DNA of 64,000 nt from Austropuccinia psidii (Eukaryota > Basidiomycota > Pucciniomycetes > Pucciniales > Sphaerophragmiaceae), in assembly GCA_023105745.1 (NCBI GenBank), contig JALGQZ010000018.1, positions 22,652,132-22,716,131 on the forward strand, read 5' to 3'. Below are positions 12,413 through 23,890 of the stretch, in pieces (within the stretch, counting starts at the first letter, position 1; every line of letters starts with the position of its first letter). The notes beneath the pieces are model-generated. The model made no database searches and was not told the origin of the DNA. It saw only the letters and a list, made by a program, of their open reading frames with translations. The position numbers and the translations under genes are program-made.

Positions 12413-13362
12413 TCCCAATTATACAAACTGTGTGCCACATAGATTTTTTGAATGAAGAGGACAACTCTGGTCAAGTACCACATTCCAGGTACAAAACTTC
12501 CCTGGGAACCAAACAATATTGGGTTTATTTCAAGTGACTACAGGTTACAGGGGCCAAGGGCCAGGGAAGAAGGATGGGAAGCCTCATGAGGAAGCACAAG
12601 ACACACATAAGAAGAAAGAATATCCACCAAGAGTAAGGCCTGGTACAAGTTCAAATCCTGATGCATTGGAGTTATGTATATACCCCCAACATACCTCACA
12701 CTCATGTTGCAGGAGATCTTGAGCACTATTTCAAGTTCAGACTTGAAAGGAATAATGAGAACTGAAGAATTGGAGACCATGAGTGAATTGTCTATTTGTA
12801 TCCAGATGGAAATTTATTAATTCCCCCCTTGAACAGATGAAAAGATTTCTCCTGCTCTTTGGAAGAAATCCCCACTTGACAAAGGTAAAAAGCCTACCAG
12901 AACCCACCATCCTGATACATGCCATAGATAGTGCATTTAATCCTCATTAAAAATTAACAATACACAATTAGAAGCTCATTTGGAGTCCCAAAATTAATAA
13001 TCTAATCCACTGCTAGCTGAAGATACACAAAAGTAACATCAAAATATGCCATCTTCCAAGGCAAGGAGAATCTTCAGGCTCATTATGCAGGAAATTTGAA
13101 AAAGGTGTTTCCACAGTCAATTAACAGATTATAAAAGTCTCTCCTTGTACAAAAACAAGCTTTCAGTTTTTTAATGAACCCATACATTGCATTATTGAAA
13201 TTGAAAACACACTGGTAGCTGAGGATTTGCATATCTGGTGGGAATTGAACAAAGGAGTAGAAATATAACTCCTGAAATCTTGCAATATTTACCATACATG
13301 TCCCCTCCCATAGTCATCAAAGAAAATTCTGATTGCTGAAGAGACAAGCTCCCTGGTGTTAT
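12413..13362. other. Unassigned flank right of RT-2, no gene seen
   Basis: This is the locus into which RT-2 inserted together with what follows. The short frames of 60-80 codons show no recognisable protein. A tRNA-like gttcaaatcc word occurs near 12648 but no tRNA can be built around it. Composition is less AT-extreme than the LTRs. Confidence 0.45.
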
Positions 13363-14059
13363 CCACCCAGGTTGAAATTCCTGTCCAAATTGAGATTCAA
13401 CCGGTTAAAACCTTTATGCATGATAAAAGTCTAATCTTGAACTTCAAATAAGAAGTAAAATCCTCCAATACAGGTAGACAACATTCATTGAGTCCTTTCA
13501 GAGCCCAAAAGCTGGGTACCCCCGCTCTATTTGGTCTTTTTTTTGTCCACCTTTCTGCATGGTTTTCCCTTTTATTTATTTAAAGCCATACTATGGACTG
13601 AAAGAGATTTAAATTGAGCTCACACAGTATTTAAATTATATATGGAAAACCCTTAGCCAATTCAGGAAATATACACAACACCTCAATTTTAACTAAAATT
13701 TTTGTAGGTTTGCATAAACCTTATGAAGATTTAAATTTAAGCTTATTTAAGCTTAAATTTAGCATTTTCAAAAGGTTTTAAAAAAGCTGCAATTGTACTG
13801 TGATATTCTTAAATCTTCTAATAACATAATATATATTCATTTTTGGGTTTAACACCCTGTGGGTTTAACCTAGGTTATTTTTTGTGTATAATCCTAAAAA
13901 TAAAGTAATAATTATAGCTTTGTTTATCAAAAATAAAGCTATATTGTAATTTTTTTTTTATTTTGAATTAAATTGATAAGTCTAATTAAGACTAAATAAA
14001 CTGTACAAAAGTTTATTCATGGCCTTAAGGGTATGTCATAAATATCTGACAAGCTCACA
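13363..14059 (-). repeat. RT-3 3' LTR fragment (group 1, RT-6/RT-7 subfamily)
   Basis: It matches the right third of the RT-6 and RT-7 LTRs, including cctgtccaaattg, the aaaagctgggtacccc block, taacaccctgtgggt and a terminal CAAGCTCACA. It is followed by the polypurine tract ttccctaccacc. The left part of the LTR is missing, so this copy is 5'-truncated. Confidence 0.85.
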
Positions 14060-14106
14060 TTCCCTACCACCAAAAGACAACTGTACTACAATTTTTTATT
14101 GATTAG

Positions 14107-14135
14107 TATACCCCCAGTTGAACTGGGGGGGTATA
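14107..14135 (-). other. Inverted repeat between pol end and polypurine tract of RT-3
   Basis: The arms tataccccc-agtt and aact-gggggggtata pair around a single base, with two extra G on the right arm. The same stem with different loop sequence sits at this position in RT-6 (28742) and RT-7 (36356). It would form a stable hairpin in the element RNA just upstream of the polypurine tract. Confidence 0.7.
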
Positions 14136-14165
14136 ATCCACTTTTCAGCCTCTCTACCTATACCT

Positions 14166-15455
14166 TTAGGTATGTAAAGCACACAATTCAAAATTTTTAT
14201 TGAGGAATTGGTCTTTTCTCATGTCTGAATCTTCTGAGAAATGTCTTGGAATCAGGTATTTTACTTTCTGAAAGCCCCTCATCTGTATTCTGTGGGTTTC
14301 TTTATCTGACAAAGTATTCTCTTTCATTTTTCCCCTAAGTCTTCTTTCTTTAAAGACTTTCAGGACCTTTTTCTCTTCACTTTTATAAAGTGGTGGTCCT
14401 TCTAGGGGTGTTTCATTTCTTAAAGGAAATAATTCTTTATCACTTGAAGTATAATGATTCAGTAGACTAACAGGGAAAGCTGTATTTTTGTTTTCCAATT
14501 CTCCTTATAGTCCTACTTGTGCTGAATTTTTCTCATGAAGGGCTTTAATAATAAATAGTCTTTAAAAGGAATGTTTCAATCTCTTTGGGCTTCTAATATT
14601 ATCAAAGTTCAAGGCTTAAACTAGTATTAAATCCCCTACTTTTAATTCTGGGGTTTTATGAACTTTGTCCCATTTTTTGATAGCATATACAAAGGCATCA
14701 TTGTTTCTTTGATTTACATGATGCTTCACTTTATCAAGCAGTAACTTAAATATTGAAGAAGTTGGATGAATATCAACCAAGTCTTTCTCCAAAGTATGAA
14801 ACAAAAGTTTAGGATTCCATCCTTTTTCCAAAATTGCAGGAATTTTGCCTGTTGAAGAATGGATGGAAGTCTTTTAGGCTAATTCCAATGCTGGAGTAGG
14901 TGTATACCAATTATGGGTAAAGCTAGAAGAATATTTAAGCTCCAGGACATAAGCACAAACTCTTCTGATTATGTCCTCAAAGGTCTGAATCATTCTTTCT
15001 GCTAATCCATCAGCTTGTGGATTTTAAGCTGTTGATAATGACAGTTTTGTAGTCAAAATCCTATGTAAAATTTGGGTCTCTATTGCTAATGATAATTTTA
15101 AAGAGACCAGTATGAGATATTACTCTTATATAAATGAAAAGAGCTGTATCCATAGATGTGTAATCTTTATTACATGGTAAAAATATTGGAGTTTTCCTGT
15201 ATCTGTATACAATAACACAAAATGCATTGTGACCTTTTTCACCACCAGATGGTAAGGGGGTTAGCCAATCCATATGAACCACTTCCCATGGGATACTTGG
15301 TTCTTGGTTATAAATCATGAAGCCAAAAACTTTACCAGTAGCGTTATTGGCCTTCTGGAATGTGTAACAACTATTAAAGCCCTCCATAACATCTTTTCTA
15401 CAAGATGGCCACCCAGGACATGTCTTAATTACTTTGCTTGTTCTATCTTTTTCAG
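14166..15455 (-). pseudogene. pol: RT-3 pol fragment: integrase and chromodomain-like tail, broken
   Basis: Minus-strand pieces at 15061-15387, 14616-14831 and 14166-14498 reproduce the integrase core block EVVHMDW..PLPSGGEKGHNAF, the linker WNPKL..VDIHPTSS and the basic C-terminus KERRLRGK of the RT-7 protein. Stops and frameshifts separate every piece. The coding homology ends abruptly at about 15455, inside the integrase zinc-binding region, where an inverted LTR fragment begins. Protease, RT, RNase H and gag are absent. Confidence 0.85.
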
Positions 15456-16601
15456 CTTAAGAAGCTTAAACAAGCTTAAATCTTTAAAGTTGTAAGTGTC
15501 AAAACCTTATCAAAAGCTAAGGTTTGGTGTGTATTGCTATTTTATGTGTAAAAATAGCAATCAACTCAAAAATCCATTAAAAATCAAATTCTCAATTGGT
15601 TTGCTTGAATATTTCACACTGTTCACAATTTAATTTTATCTGTGTATAAGCTCAATTTCAAGTGTATTTTTTAAGATGTTTAATTGATAAGTAGCCTTTA
15701 AATTAACCTTTTTAATTACTCTCAAAGAAAATTGAGAATCCTTTAAAGGTTAATTAAAGATTCAGTTTAAGATATTTCTTCCAGAAACTTCCTTTTTAAG
15801 TTGTTCACATGATGAAATTTAATAGAAATAAACTTATTTTATATTTAAGCTCAAAATAATTAAGCCAAAAGAGGATTAAAGTTACTTGGAGCTAATAATA
15901 ACACTTTTAACTTTAAATTGGAATTAAAAATAAGTTATCTTAGGTTGAGAACAGTATTTTCAAGTGGGGTTTTTCAGTTTTGACCTGGGCACGCCCTCTA
16001 TAGCCATGTTTAATCATGAGAGCTTTTCTTCAGGCATTAAAAGAGTGTTAAAATAATTGTTTGTGCCAAAAATTGATTATCATTTCAATCATATTAGAAA
16101 TTGAAACAGGTAAAGCTGTATTAAATCTAAAATCTTATTATTAAAATTATTTATTGTGAATTTTGTTCTTTATAAGTCTTCAATTAAAGAAGCTAAATAA
16201 TAGAAATCAGATTATTGTTGTAATCACTAATAATACATTTTACCTCATAAAAGTATTATCTTATATATCTTTCAAAATCCACAAATTTCTTTTAGAAACT
16301 TGTGAAACTTATTTTTTATCATAAAGAGTTGTTTCATATTCAAAATACTGATTTTTGGCGTTTTTTTAACCTATAAGAATTATTGAATACTATAACTGTT
16401 TCTGTTTGAGTTTTTGTATTGAATAAATATTATAAGTAAGTTTTCTCTAAAATTCTATATCTTTTTTATCAAGTATCAGTTTTTTATATAGAATTTTTCT
16501 ATAAAAGTTATCTCTTCACTGTATGTGTGATATGTCTTTTATAAATAACATTTATAGCGTGTTGGTAAACCCATGTAAGCAAATTGAAAAAAACATGTAA
16601 G
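15456..16601 (+). repeat. RT-3: inverted group 1 LTR fragment
   Basis: On the plus strand this matches the reverse complement of RT-7 LTR sequence. For example, accttatcaaaagctaaggtttggtgtgtattgc mirrors the block near 35465-35510, followed by aaacaggtaaagct and the gacctgggcacgccctctata block. It therefore lies opposite to the LTR at 13363-14059. The outer end is cut off by the insertion of RT-4 at 16602. Confidence 0.8.
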
Positions 16602-17349
16602 TGTCACAGGGGCTCTTCTAAGTGAAGAGGGCCTGGCACTCAGTAAACTGGGACTTACTCATAGAGGGCTCAGGATATGGTAAGAAAAGAGTGCACTTAA
16701 GAGTGTTAAGAGATGAATTGCTAAATAAAAGAATATAAGAAAAGCAGCAGCAAATGATAAGAGTAAGAATAAAAGAGCCAACCACAAACAAGTCCAAGTC
16801 CACTGTTTCAACCTGTCAGAATGGAAAGAGAAGGGTTAATAAGGATATGGCCACCCAACTCATACTTTACAGGCAAATAAAGAAAAGAGGCAAAGACTAA
16901 CTTAAAATTAAATAATTATAATACCCAAACAAATTAGGATAAGAATAATTATAAAATAATAGCTATACTAAATTAATTAACTGGGGAAAAGTCCCCAGGG
17001 GGAGAAAGAGGGGCTGGTATATGTGAGAATCACCAGCCCTGATCCAGACAGAGAGTTTTCATGAGAAGATTTGATGATTGATTTGAGTCTGTCCAATACA
17101 GGTCCTGTACAGATGTACAGGATCTGTACAAGAGAAGTGGTGGTATTGAGTGATCATACAGTTTGGAAATGGTGTATCCAATCTGTATTGGGTAATTCCA
17201 ACCTGTACAAGTATTTACGGGCTGTATGCATGTTTCTGAAAGGAAGATTGCTGAAACTGAATGCTGATACACACAGTGTATTTGCTGGCTTGAGGTGTTT
17301 GAGTTTGTGTAAGTATGAATACCCTTACCCCTGATTAGTGGTTGTTACA
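16602..17349 (-). repeat. RT-4 3' LTR (group 2 chromovirus, 748 bp)
   Basis: The plus strand runs TGTCACAGGGGCTCTT...GGTTGTTACA, giving TG/CA ends. To its right the minus strand shows the polypurine region GATGGGGATAC. It inserted into a group 1 LTR fragment; the base run gtaag at 16597-16601 would be its target duplication. It contains several tgtacag inverted words (17100-17130). The RT-1 LTR at 252-968 is its inverted homologue. Confidence 0.8.
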
Positions 17350-17542
17350 GTATCCCCATCTTGAAACTGGTGGGCTCCTGAACACAATAATACCCTGCCA
17401 CTGTTGAGTGGCATCTCAATATTCCCCCACTTCTTTTCAAAACTTTTCTTTTTAATTTTAATTCCCTCTTGACCATTATCCTAAAAATCCCCTCTTCATT
17501 TCTTCACTGTCCTACTTGATTTGAATTATCTTCCCCCTTCTT

Positions 17543-17833
17543 TTAACCTGAGTAAGTTCTTTCAACTTCGAAATATGCTTCTTCTTTGGATTCAGTCCTT
17601 TCCTTCCCTTCAAGGCATGGCCTTTGGGCTGTATCCCAAAATGAGTGCCATAGAGCTCTTCTGCTCAAACATTGATGGCCAATGAGTATATGTTCATATA
17701 CCTCATTGTGAATGGGCCAAAATGATGTTTTGGCTATTCTTTCCTTGATTGGAATCCCTTCAAAAGTCTTCAAAAAGGGGGGGTCTTGTCCCCACTGTCC
17801 CTGAAAATTTCTCAAAAATGGATTTGGGCCCAA
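17543..17833 (-). CDS. Hypothetical 96-codon frame in the RT-4 3' region
   Basis: An uninterrupted minus-strand frame of 96 codons with mixed composition (Trp-, Arg- and Glu-containing; not low-complexity). It has no recognised domain, signal peptide or membrane segment. It sits in the 3' region of RT-4 between the LTR and the antisense relic. It may be a repeat-derived frame shared by many copies rather than an expressed gene. Counting copies with conserved reading frame elsewhere in the genome would decide. Confidence 0.25.
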   Translation of the reverse strand: MGPNPFLRNFQGQWGQDPPFLKTFEGIPIKERIAKTSFWPIHNEVYEHILIGHQCLSRRALWHSFWDTAQRPCLEGKERTESKEEAYFEVERTYSG

Positions 17834-18180
17834 TTAGCCCCACTATTTATTTTGGTTCATGGCCGTTTCTATGGTTATTTCTTGACTTTTATTGCTTTAG
17901 GGAATTTTTGGCCCTTTATGGTCTTCTGCTGTTCTTGGGGTCCTAAAGTCCGCGGGCCATGGGCTGTGGTGTGCGGTCCCTTGGCTGTGGGGGCTATTGG
18001 AGGCCCCTGAGCCCAAATTTGCTGAGGCTTCAGGGGTGCCATGGGACCATTACAAGGGTCCAGGACCATCAAGATTCTGACCTCCCCAAAGTTTCAGGGG
18101 AGGTCCTGGGTGGTGATTTCAGTCCAAAAGGGACATGGACTCACCACCTTAGGGACTTTGAGGGGGGCCATCATTGAGTT
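17820..18180. repeat. GGCC-rich island in the RT-4 3' region
   Basis: This GC-rich block sits in AT-rich surroundings and is dense in GGCC, GGGCC and GGCCC words (for example ccgcgggccatgggc near 17950). A larger block of similar character lies at about 60530-61560 inside the RT-5 LTR. No coding function was recognised. Confidence 0.5.
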
Positions 18181-18269
18181 ATGGTCGCCACTTCCTTGAG
18201 GGAATTTTCTTCAGACTTGAAGTGATTTTAATCTGACTTTTGAATCTTCTGCTTGCATACTCCTTAGTC

Positions 18270-19525
18270 ATGAGTTCCAAACTGACTGAACTCACTGAAT
18301 CTTCCCCTTCTGTGCCACCACCATCTGTCCTTCATGGTTCTGGAATTCTCAGTCAATTTTCTTCACCATCAATGGCTTCTTCTGGTCATTTTTATACCAC
18401 CCAAATTTATGATGGTTACAAGGCAGTTTGGGTTCTTGATCCTTCTTGTACTGAATGTTTGGCAAAGGGAAAAGAATTTTTTGAACATTAAAATCCCACA
18501 TCTTCAAAATGCCACTACTGTTTCATTGGGAAGAAGCCATGCTGTTGAGCTGGGAAGCAAGCTTCAAACGTCAGGAGGTACTTGTGGAGTAAGAAGGATG
18601 GGCCTTTTGGAAAAGAGCTCCAAGTCTCTGAGGCTCTTACTCTTGATGGTACTTCAGGGTATTCTTCTTTTAAGTGAATTTATTTTATTGCTTGAATGGA
18701 TTCTGATATCTTGATTCAGTGACTGGTTCTAGGCAGAGGGATGTGGCCAGGTTGACTAATGTTGGAGGGCCCATTCCAGTTGGTGGTAGGCCCATATATT
18801 CCAGCTCAGAAGTCCCAATTTCAAGGATCAGTACTGAAAGAATAGTGAAAAGAATAACACAAATTGCCAATTCCCCACCTGATCCAGATGCTGAAGGTAG
18901 TGATGAGCTGGATGATGAAGAAGTTGAGGTGATTCCCCATTCTGCTAGTCATCCATCCAATATTTCTCCTTCTCAGCCTCCTGCCAAGAGATTCCAAAGT
19001 CAAGTTATCCCCAGTACCCCCAGAAACTTCCAGCCCACTCTTGCTACAATTCCTAATTCCATTCCTCCTGCTTCACCACACTCTTCCCACACCAGACCTG
19101 CCTTGAATCCAGCAGTAAGACCATACCCCATCCAAAAAGCCAGAAACTCACCCATAGTCAACTCCCAACAGCTCCAACCTGTGGCCAGTACCAGTAGAAG
19201 AAGAGAAGAACTTTCTCCTTTTCCATTTACTGCTGCCCATTTGTTTTAGTGCAGGGATTGAGGGCCTATCCGAGTTACCAGAGAAGACCCTAATATGGCA
19301 AGTAATAATCAGGATGCTGTGGCCAGGTTATTGAGGAGGGCTGATAGAAATAGTAGGGAGGTGATTATGTATGCTAATAATAGGACTATTCCAGGGACTC
19401 CTTCTGAGGAGATCGCTGAAAACAATTCCTGGTATGAAGATGTGTTGATTAATGATTTCCAGAAAAAGTTTGACTATTTGGGTAGAGATAACTATTTTCA
19501 TTTTCCTTATTTGTGTCTGGTTTGA
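18270..19525 (+). pseudogene. Antisense Cys-rich and Ser/Pro-rich gene relic within RT-4
   Basis: This plus-strand gene lies opposite to RT-4 gag-pol. From the ATG at 18270 (MSSKLTELTE...) a Ser/Pro-rich start leads to a Cys cluster, CTECLAKGKEFF...SSKCHYCFIGKKPC. That resembles the C-x2-C-x6-C...C-x2-C-x6-C spacing of fungal Zn2Cys6 clusters, with the third Cys replaced by Phe. Next come a probable short intron (GTGAAT near 18674 to TTCAG at 18719), an acidic patch (GSDELDDEEVEV), a long Ser/Pro/Asn-rich linker with PPAKRF, and a predicted helical end (ARLLRRADRNSREVIMYA). Stops at 18489, about 18545, 19247 and about 19259 make it a pseudogene. From memory, related predicted proteins are abundant in Austropuccinia psidii. 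Function unknown. Confidence 0.6.
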
Positions 19526-19749
19526 CTTCTATCCCCACTCTTATAGCTACTAAAATAAAAAAAATGGAACCTCCCAATACATGATTTGGGAGGGGATGCT
19601 TCTGCATTTAAAGAAATAAAAGAAATATAGAAGTAAAGAAAAGAAAGAAAATGAGAGAAAAAGAGAGTAGATAAAATAAAATAAAGGAATTCCTGAGGTT
19701 GTCCTTCTTGTGGTTAGTTGCTTGATTTTCTGGCCAAGAATTGTCTGAA

Positions 19750-20200
19750 AGATAAAAACCAAGCATTTGATGCTCACAGAGTGGCCAAGGCGATGTTTTA
19801 GAAGAAGTAGAACCCTCAGGGATGCATACCAGGAGATGGAGCTTACTTTCATAACTTCCACTCCCCACCAAGCACCATAAAACAGATAACTTTGCCATAA
19901 TTGACTTTGAAGTAATGAATTTCTTGAATAAATATGATTGGCATAAGTTGGAAAAGAATATAAAGATAAAAAGAAAGAAGGAATTTGGCCATATCTTGAT
20001 GAAACGCCCAAATTCGAGGGTATTGATGTTGCAAGGCCTTCTGAATCTGTTCAAAGAATTGACAAGTGCTCACAAAGTGGCCAAGGTGATGCTTACAACA
20101 ACATTTGGGTAAAATACCCCCTTAAAGGTGCATTCCAGGAGAGGAACTTACTTTCATAACCTATTCTCCCCACCAAGCACCATAAAAAATAAAACTCTTG
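19750..20200 (-). repeat. Tandem splice-donor module at the 3' end of RT-4 pol
   Basis: Two copies about 300 bp apart share, on the plus strand, gtgctcaca(a/g)agtggccaagg(t/c)gatg, then gcat(a/t)ccaggag, then cttactttcataac, then ctccccaccaagcaccataaa. On the minus strand each reads ATGGTGCTTGGTGGGG...TTATGAAA followed by GTAAGT, a strong 5' splice site. One copy is followed by TTTCAG and the other by a plausible acceptor. RT-5 has the same duplication at 62000-62390. The module follows the chromodomain. Confidence 0.65.
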
Positions 20201-23200
20201 AGATATTTGGACCAGGCTTGTCTTGATACAATGAATTGAAATCCTTGCCAAGGTCTGGCGAGTTGGTAAGGTTGGAAACTGGTTCCCAAGTTGTTTTTTC
20301 TGGGTCTTCAGTGAGTCCTTTCCACTCTACAAGATACCATAATTTACCTCTTTTGAGTTTGGAGTCCAGAACCTGAGCCACTTCCCATTCTTCTTGCTCC
20401 TCCACTAGAACTGGTGGTGGTGGCAATTGATGACAATTTGGGATACTTGACTGCTTGACTGGTTCTAGTAAGGACACATGGAATAAAGGGTGAATCGACT
20501 TACATTGTTGAGGCAACTTCCAGTGATATGCATGACTTCCAATCTTCTTAATGACTTCAAAGGGTCCCAGCCATCTTTCTGAAAGTTTCTTGGTGGGTCT
20601 TTTAGTCTTGATGTTCTTGGAAGCTAGCCATACCTTATACCCAGGTTGGAAATCAGGTGTGATTTACCTATTTCTATCTGCATACTTCTTGAATCTCCTT
20701 ATTGCTGACTCTAATTCTTCTTTGACATCTTGCTGTACTGATTGGAGTTTTTTTGATAACTTTCCAGCAGGTGAGTCTTGAGAGATATGGATTGAGTCAA
20801 AACTGGGATTTCTTCCATAAATGGTGAAAAAAGGGGATTTTTTGGTTGATGAATGTTCTGCATTATGGTAGGCAAATTCAGCCAGAGGGAGCCAGGTGTG
20901 CCAGTCATCTTGATGGTAACTGACATACATCCAAAGATACTGTTCTAGAATCTGATTTACCCTCTCTGTCTGTCCATCTTTTTCAGGATGAAAAGCAGTT
21001 GAAAGATCTCTTGCTATCGTGATCTTCTGAAATAAATTGGTCCAGAATGATGAAACAAATAAAGATCCTCTATCACTGACAATACTTACTGGAAGGCCAT
21101 GTTTGGAAAAGTCATGGCTGATGAAGATTCGAGCTAATTCCAGAGCAGTGATTGTTCCATAAGCTGGAATGAATATTGCCATTTTTGAGAACCTGTCCAC
21201 AACTACTAGAATTGAATCAAAGTTGTTTGACAAGGGAAAATGAGTGATAAAGTCCATTGATAAAGTGTTCCAAGGACCAGATGGATCTTGAAGAGGCTTG
21301 AGTAATCCAGAGTTCTTATGATGAATGTTCTTTTTTATTAAACATTGCTGACATGAGGACACATAGTCCTTAATGAATTGATTCATGCCAGCCCAAAAAT
21401 AGTCCCTCTTGATGAGCTTGAGGGTCTTCTCCTGGCCAGGGTGGCCAGCCAACAGTGAGTCATGACACTTTTGAAGAATATTGAGTTGGATTTCTTCATT
21501 TCTTGGGATTACCACTCTATCTTTGAATAATGACAACTTGGCTTGAGGTTCAAGAGAATAATCAGTAACTGATTAGCCTCTTTCTAGTTGCTTGAGTATT
21601 TCTTTATAGTATTTGTCTAGCCATTCTTCTTTTTGAATCATGTCAACTAAATCTGAAAATATTTCTACTTTGATTGAGAAGAGTCTTGACTCTTAAATTC
21701 CAACTTGCTTGATTACTTGATGACAATTCTGAGGATTCTTTCTGATGAAGTCCACCCCCCTCTCTGGGTACACGTCGTCGCAACATGACAAGGCATCTGG
21801 TAAAGTGGCCAGCCTGCCTGGGTGGTAAGTGATAGTGGAATGAAACTCAGAAAGAAATTCAGCCAAGTGGGCTTGACAACAAGTAAGAACTTTGGAAGAC
21901 ATAAAATGATGAAGAGAAGAGTGGTCTGTCAAGAACTCCCAAGAATTGGAAAGAGAAAGAAGAAAAGCTCTCCAGCGCTTGAGAGCCCAAACTATGCCAA
22001 GGAGTTCCTTTTCATGAATTTCATAATTCAGCTCAGCTGGGAGTAGCTTGCAACTATCAAATGCAATGGGATGCTTTCCTTAGTCATTCACCTGACTCAG
22101 TACCACACCCAAGGCATAATCAGAAGCATCAGTATCTACAATATTTGGTAGAGAAGAATTGAAGTGAGAAAGGATAGGAGCAGTGGTGAATGCTTCTTTG
22201 AGTATTTGAAACTGACTACGAGCTTCCTCATTGAAGATAAAAGGAGAGTCTTTTTTGAGAAGGGAAGTGAGAGCAATGATTTTTTTGGAGTAATTTTTAA
22301 TGAAACAATGATAAAAATTGGCAAAGCTAAGAAAAGATTAAATATCTTTGATTTTCTTGGGATGAGGCCAATTGAGGATTTGCTGAACTTTTTAAGAATA
22401 CATCTTGAGGCCATCACTTGAAACAACATAGCCCAAGTATTCCACAGTTTAGGCATGGAATACACACTTAGAGGCTTTGGCAAAAAAATTCTTGTCCCTC
22501 AGTCTTTGGAGGACAGAGGCCACATTTTTGACATGTTCCTCCTTAGAAGTGGAAAAGACCATAATATCATCTAAATAAACTACAGCAAAAATATCCAAGA
22601 AGTCTGAAAATATGTCATTCACAAGATTCTGGAAAGAAGCTGGAGCATTGGTAAGGCCAAATGGCATAACCAAATACTCATAACTACCATATTTGGTTCT
22701 GAATGCAGTTAAGTGCTCATCCCCCTATTTGATTCTCAGGAGATTATATGCACCACACAGATCTATCTTGTAGAAGATAGTGGAACCATTGAATACAGTA
22801 AGAAGCTGGTTCATAGGAGGAACAGGATACCTGTTCTTCCTAGTGACAGAATTAAGTTTGTGGTAGTCAACACACAAACTAAGACCTCCATCCTTTTTCT
22901 TAACAAAAAGGAATGGTGCTCCTGTTGAAGAGGAGCCTGGCCTAATGAAACCTTTCTCTACATTCTCTGAAATGTAGGCCCACAGTGTTTCTGACTCTTG
23001 ATTTGATAATGAGTAGATAACACCAACTGGAGGTAGAAGACCCTCCAATTTGATATGGTGATCACAGGCACAGTGTGGAGGAAGTTTCTCTGCTTTCACC
23101 TTGGAGAATACATCCAAAGATTGGTGTTAAGCAGGAGGGACTACCTTTAACACAGTTTCAATTTCTTCTGGCTCTTCCTTCTCATCCCACTGCTCCTGCA

Positions 23201-23890
23201 GGGAGGCATAAAAAGATAAGGGAGGAAGGTCCATATCCCCATGAAAGAAATGAAGTGAAGATATAGCAACATCTTCTCCAACATCTTTTGTCTCTTTGAA
23301 GACCTCATATCTTGATTTAAGTAATGAATGAGATGGCAGGATGGAAGGGATATGGACAGAAGAAGGAAGGGGAGGTGTCTTAAGTTCCACAGCCAGAGCA
23401 ACACTTTTGAAAGCAGTGGCAAAGGCATTATTAGCAGAAGATTCAATACCACTAGAATCCCTATGACTAGAATGATAGGTTATCAATCCATTTTTCAAAT
23501 AAATAATGGGATTCAAATGGTAGAGGAAATCATAGCCCAATATCAGGTCTTCTCCTTTGGGTGAATCTATGATAGAAACGTCCCATTCAAAGCTTGGGAA
23601 TGAAGGCAAGTCAACTACCCACTTGGTAAAATGGGTGATAAACAAGGCAGGGACTCATTTGGATACAGAATGAAAAGAGGAATCTTTTCAGGGAGTTCTG
23701 ACAAAGTCAATGAGTACTTGAGAACAAAATTCTTTGCAATAAAAGGGTTTGTAGCACCAGAATCAATGAGAATACTATAGAAAATATTAGAGATAGAAGA
23801 AAAAATAAGAAACTTTAAAGATTTCTTGACACTAGTATTCAGAGTGCACAATTGTGCTCTTGAAGGAAATAATTGAGAACCATTGAACAC
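20154..23890 (-). pseudogene. pol: RT-4 pol: protease-RT-RNase H-integrase-chromodomain, disabled
   Basis: The minus-strand protease (23615-23890) has ILIDSGATN. After a frameshift near 23640 everything else lies in one frame broken by stops. It includes RT with VDYHKLN and VVYLDD (22449-23117), RNase H with VDTDASDYA near 22140 and a later TDHSS motif, and integrase on an open piece of 290 codons (20664-21536). That integrase keeps H25, H32, C62, C65 and the triad D95, D155, E191, with the usual 35 residues between the last two. The C-terminal piece (20154-20516) is a canonical chromodomain (EVAQVLDSKL..LWYLVEWKGL..TTWEP), expected to bind methylated histone tails and steer integration to heterochromatin. 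Confidence 0.93.

Noticed and set aside
12630..12670. tRNA-like T-arm word (gttcaaatcc)
   Set aside because: No acceptor stem, D-arm or anticodon arm can be built around it, and no A-box lies upstream.
17875..18177. Overlapping frames on both strands in the GGCC-rich island
   Set aside because: All three frames are Gly/Pro/Gln low-complexity products of GGCC repeats; no start context or homologous domain.
19550..20073. Phe/Leu-rich minus-strand frames of up to 153 codons
   Set aside because: They read through tandem intron-like modules and purine runs. Hydrophobicity comes from TTT/CTT codons of the purine-rich plus strand, not from a membrane protein.
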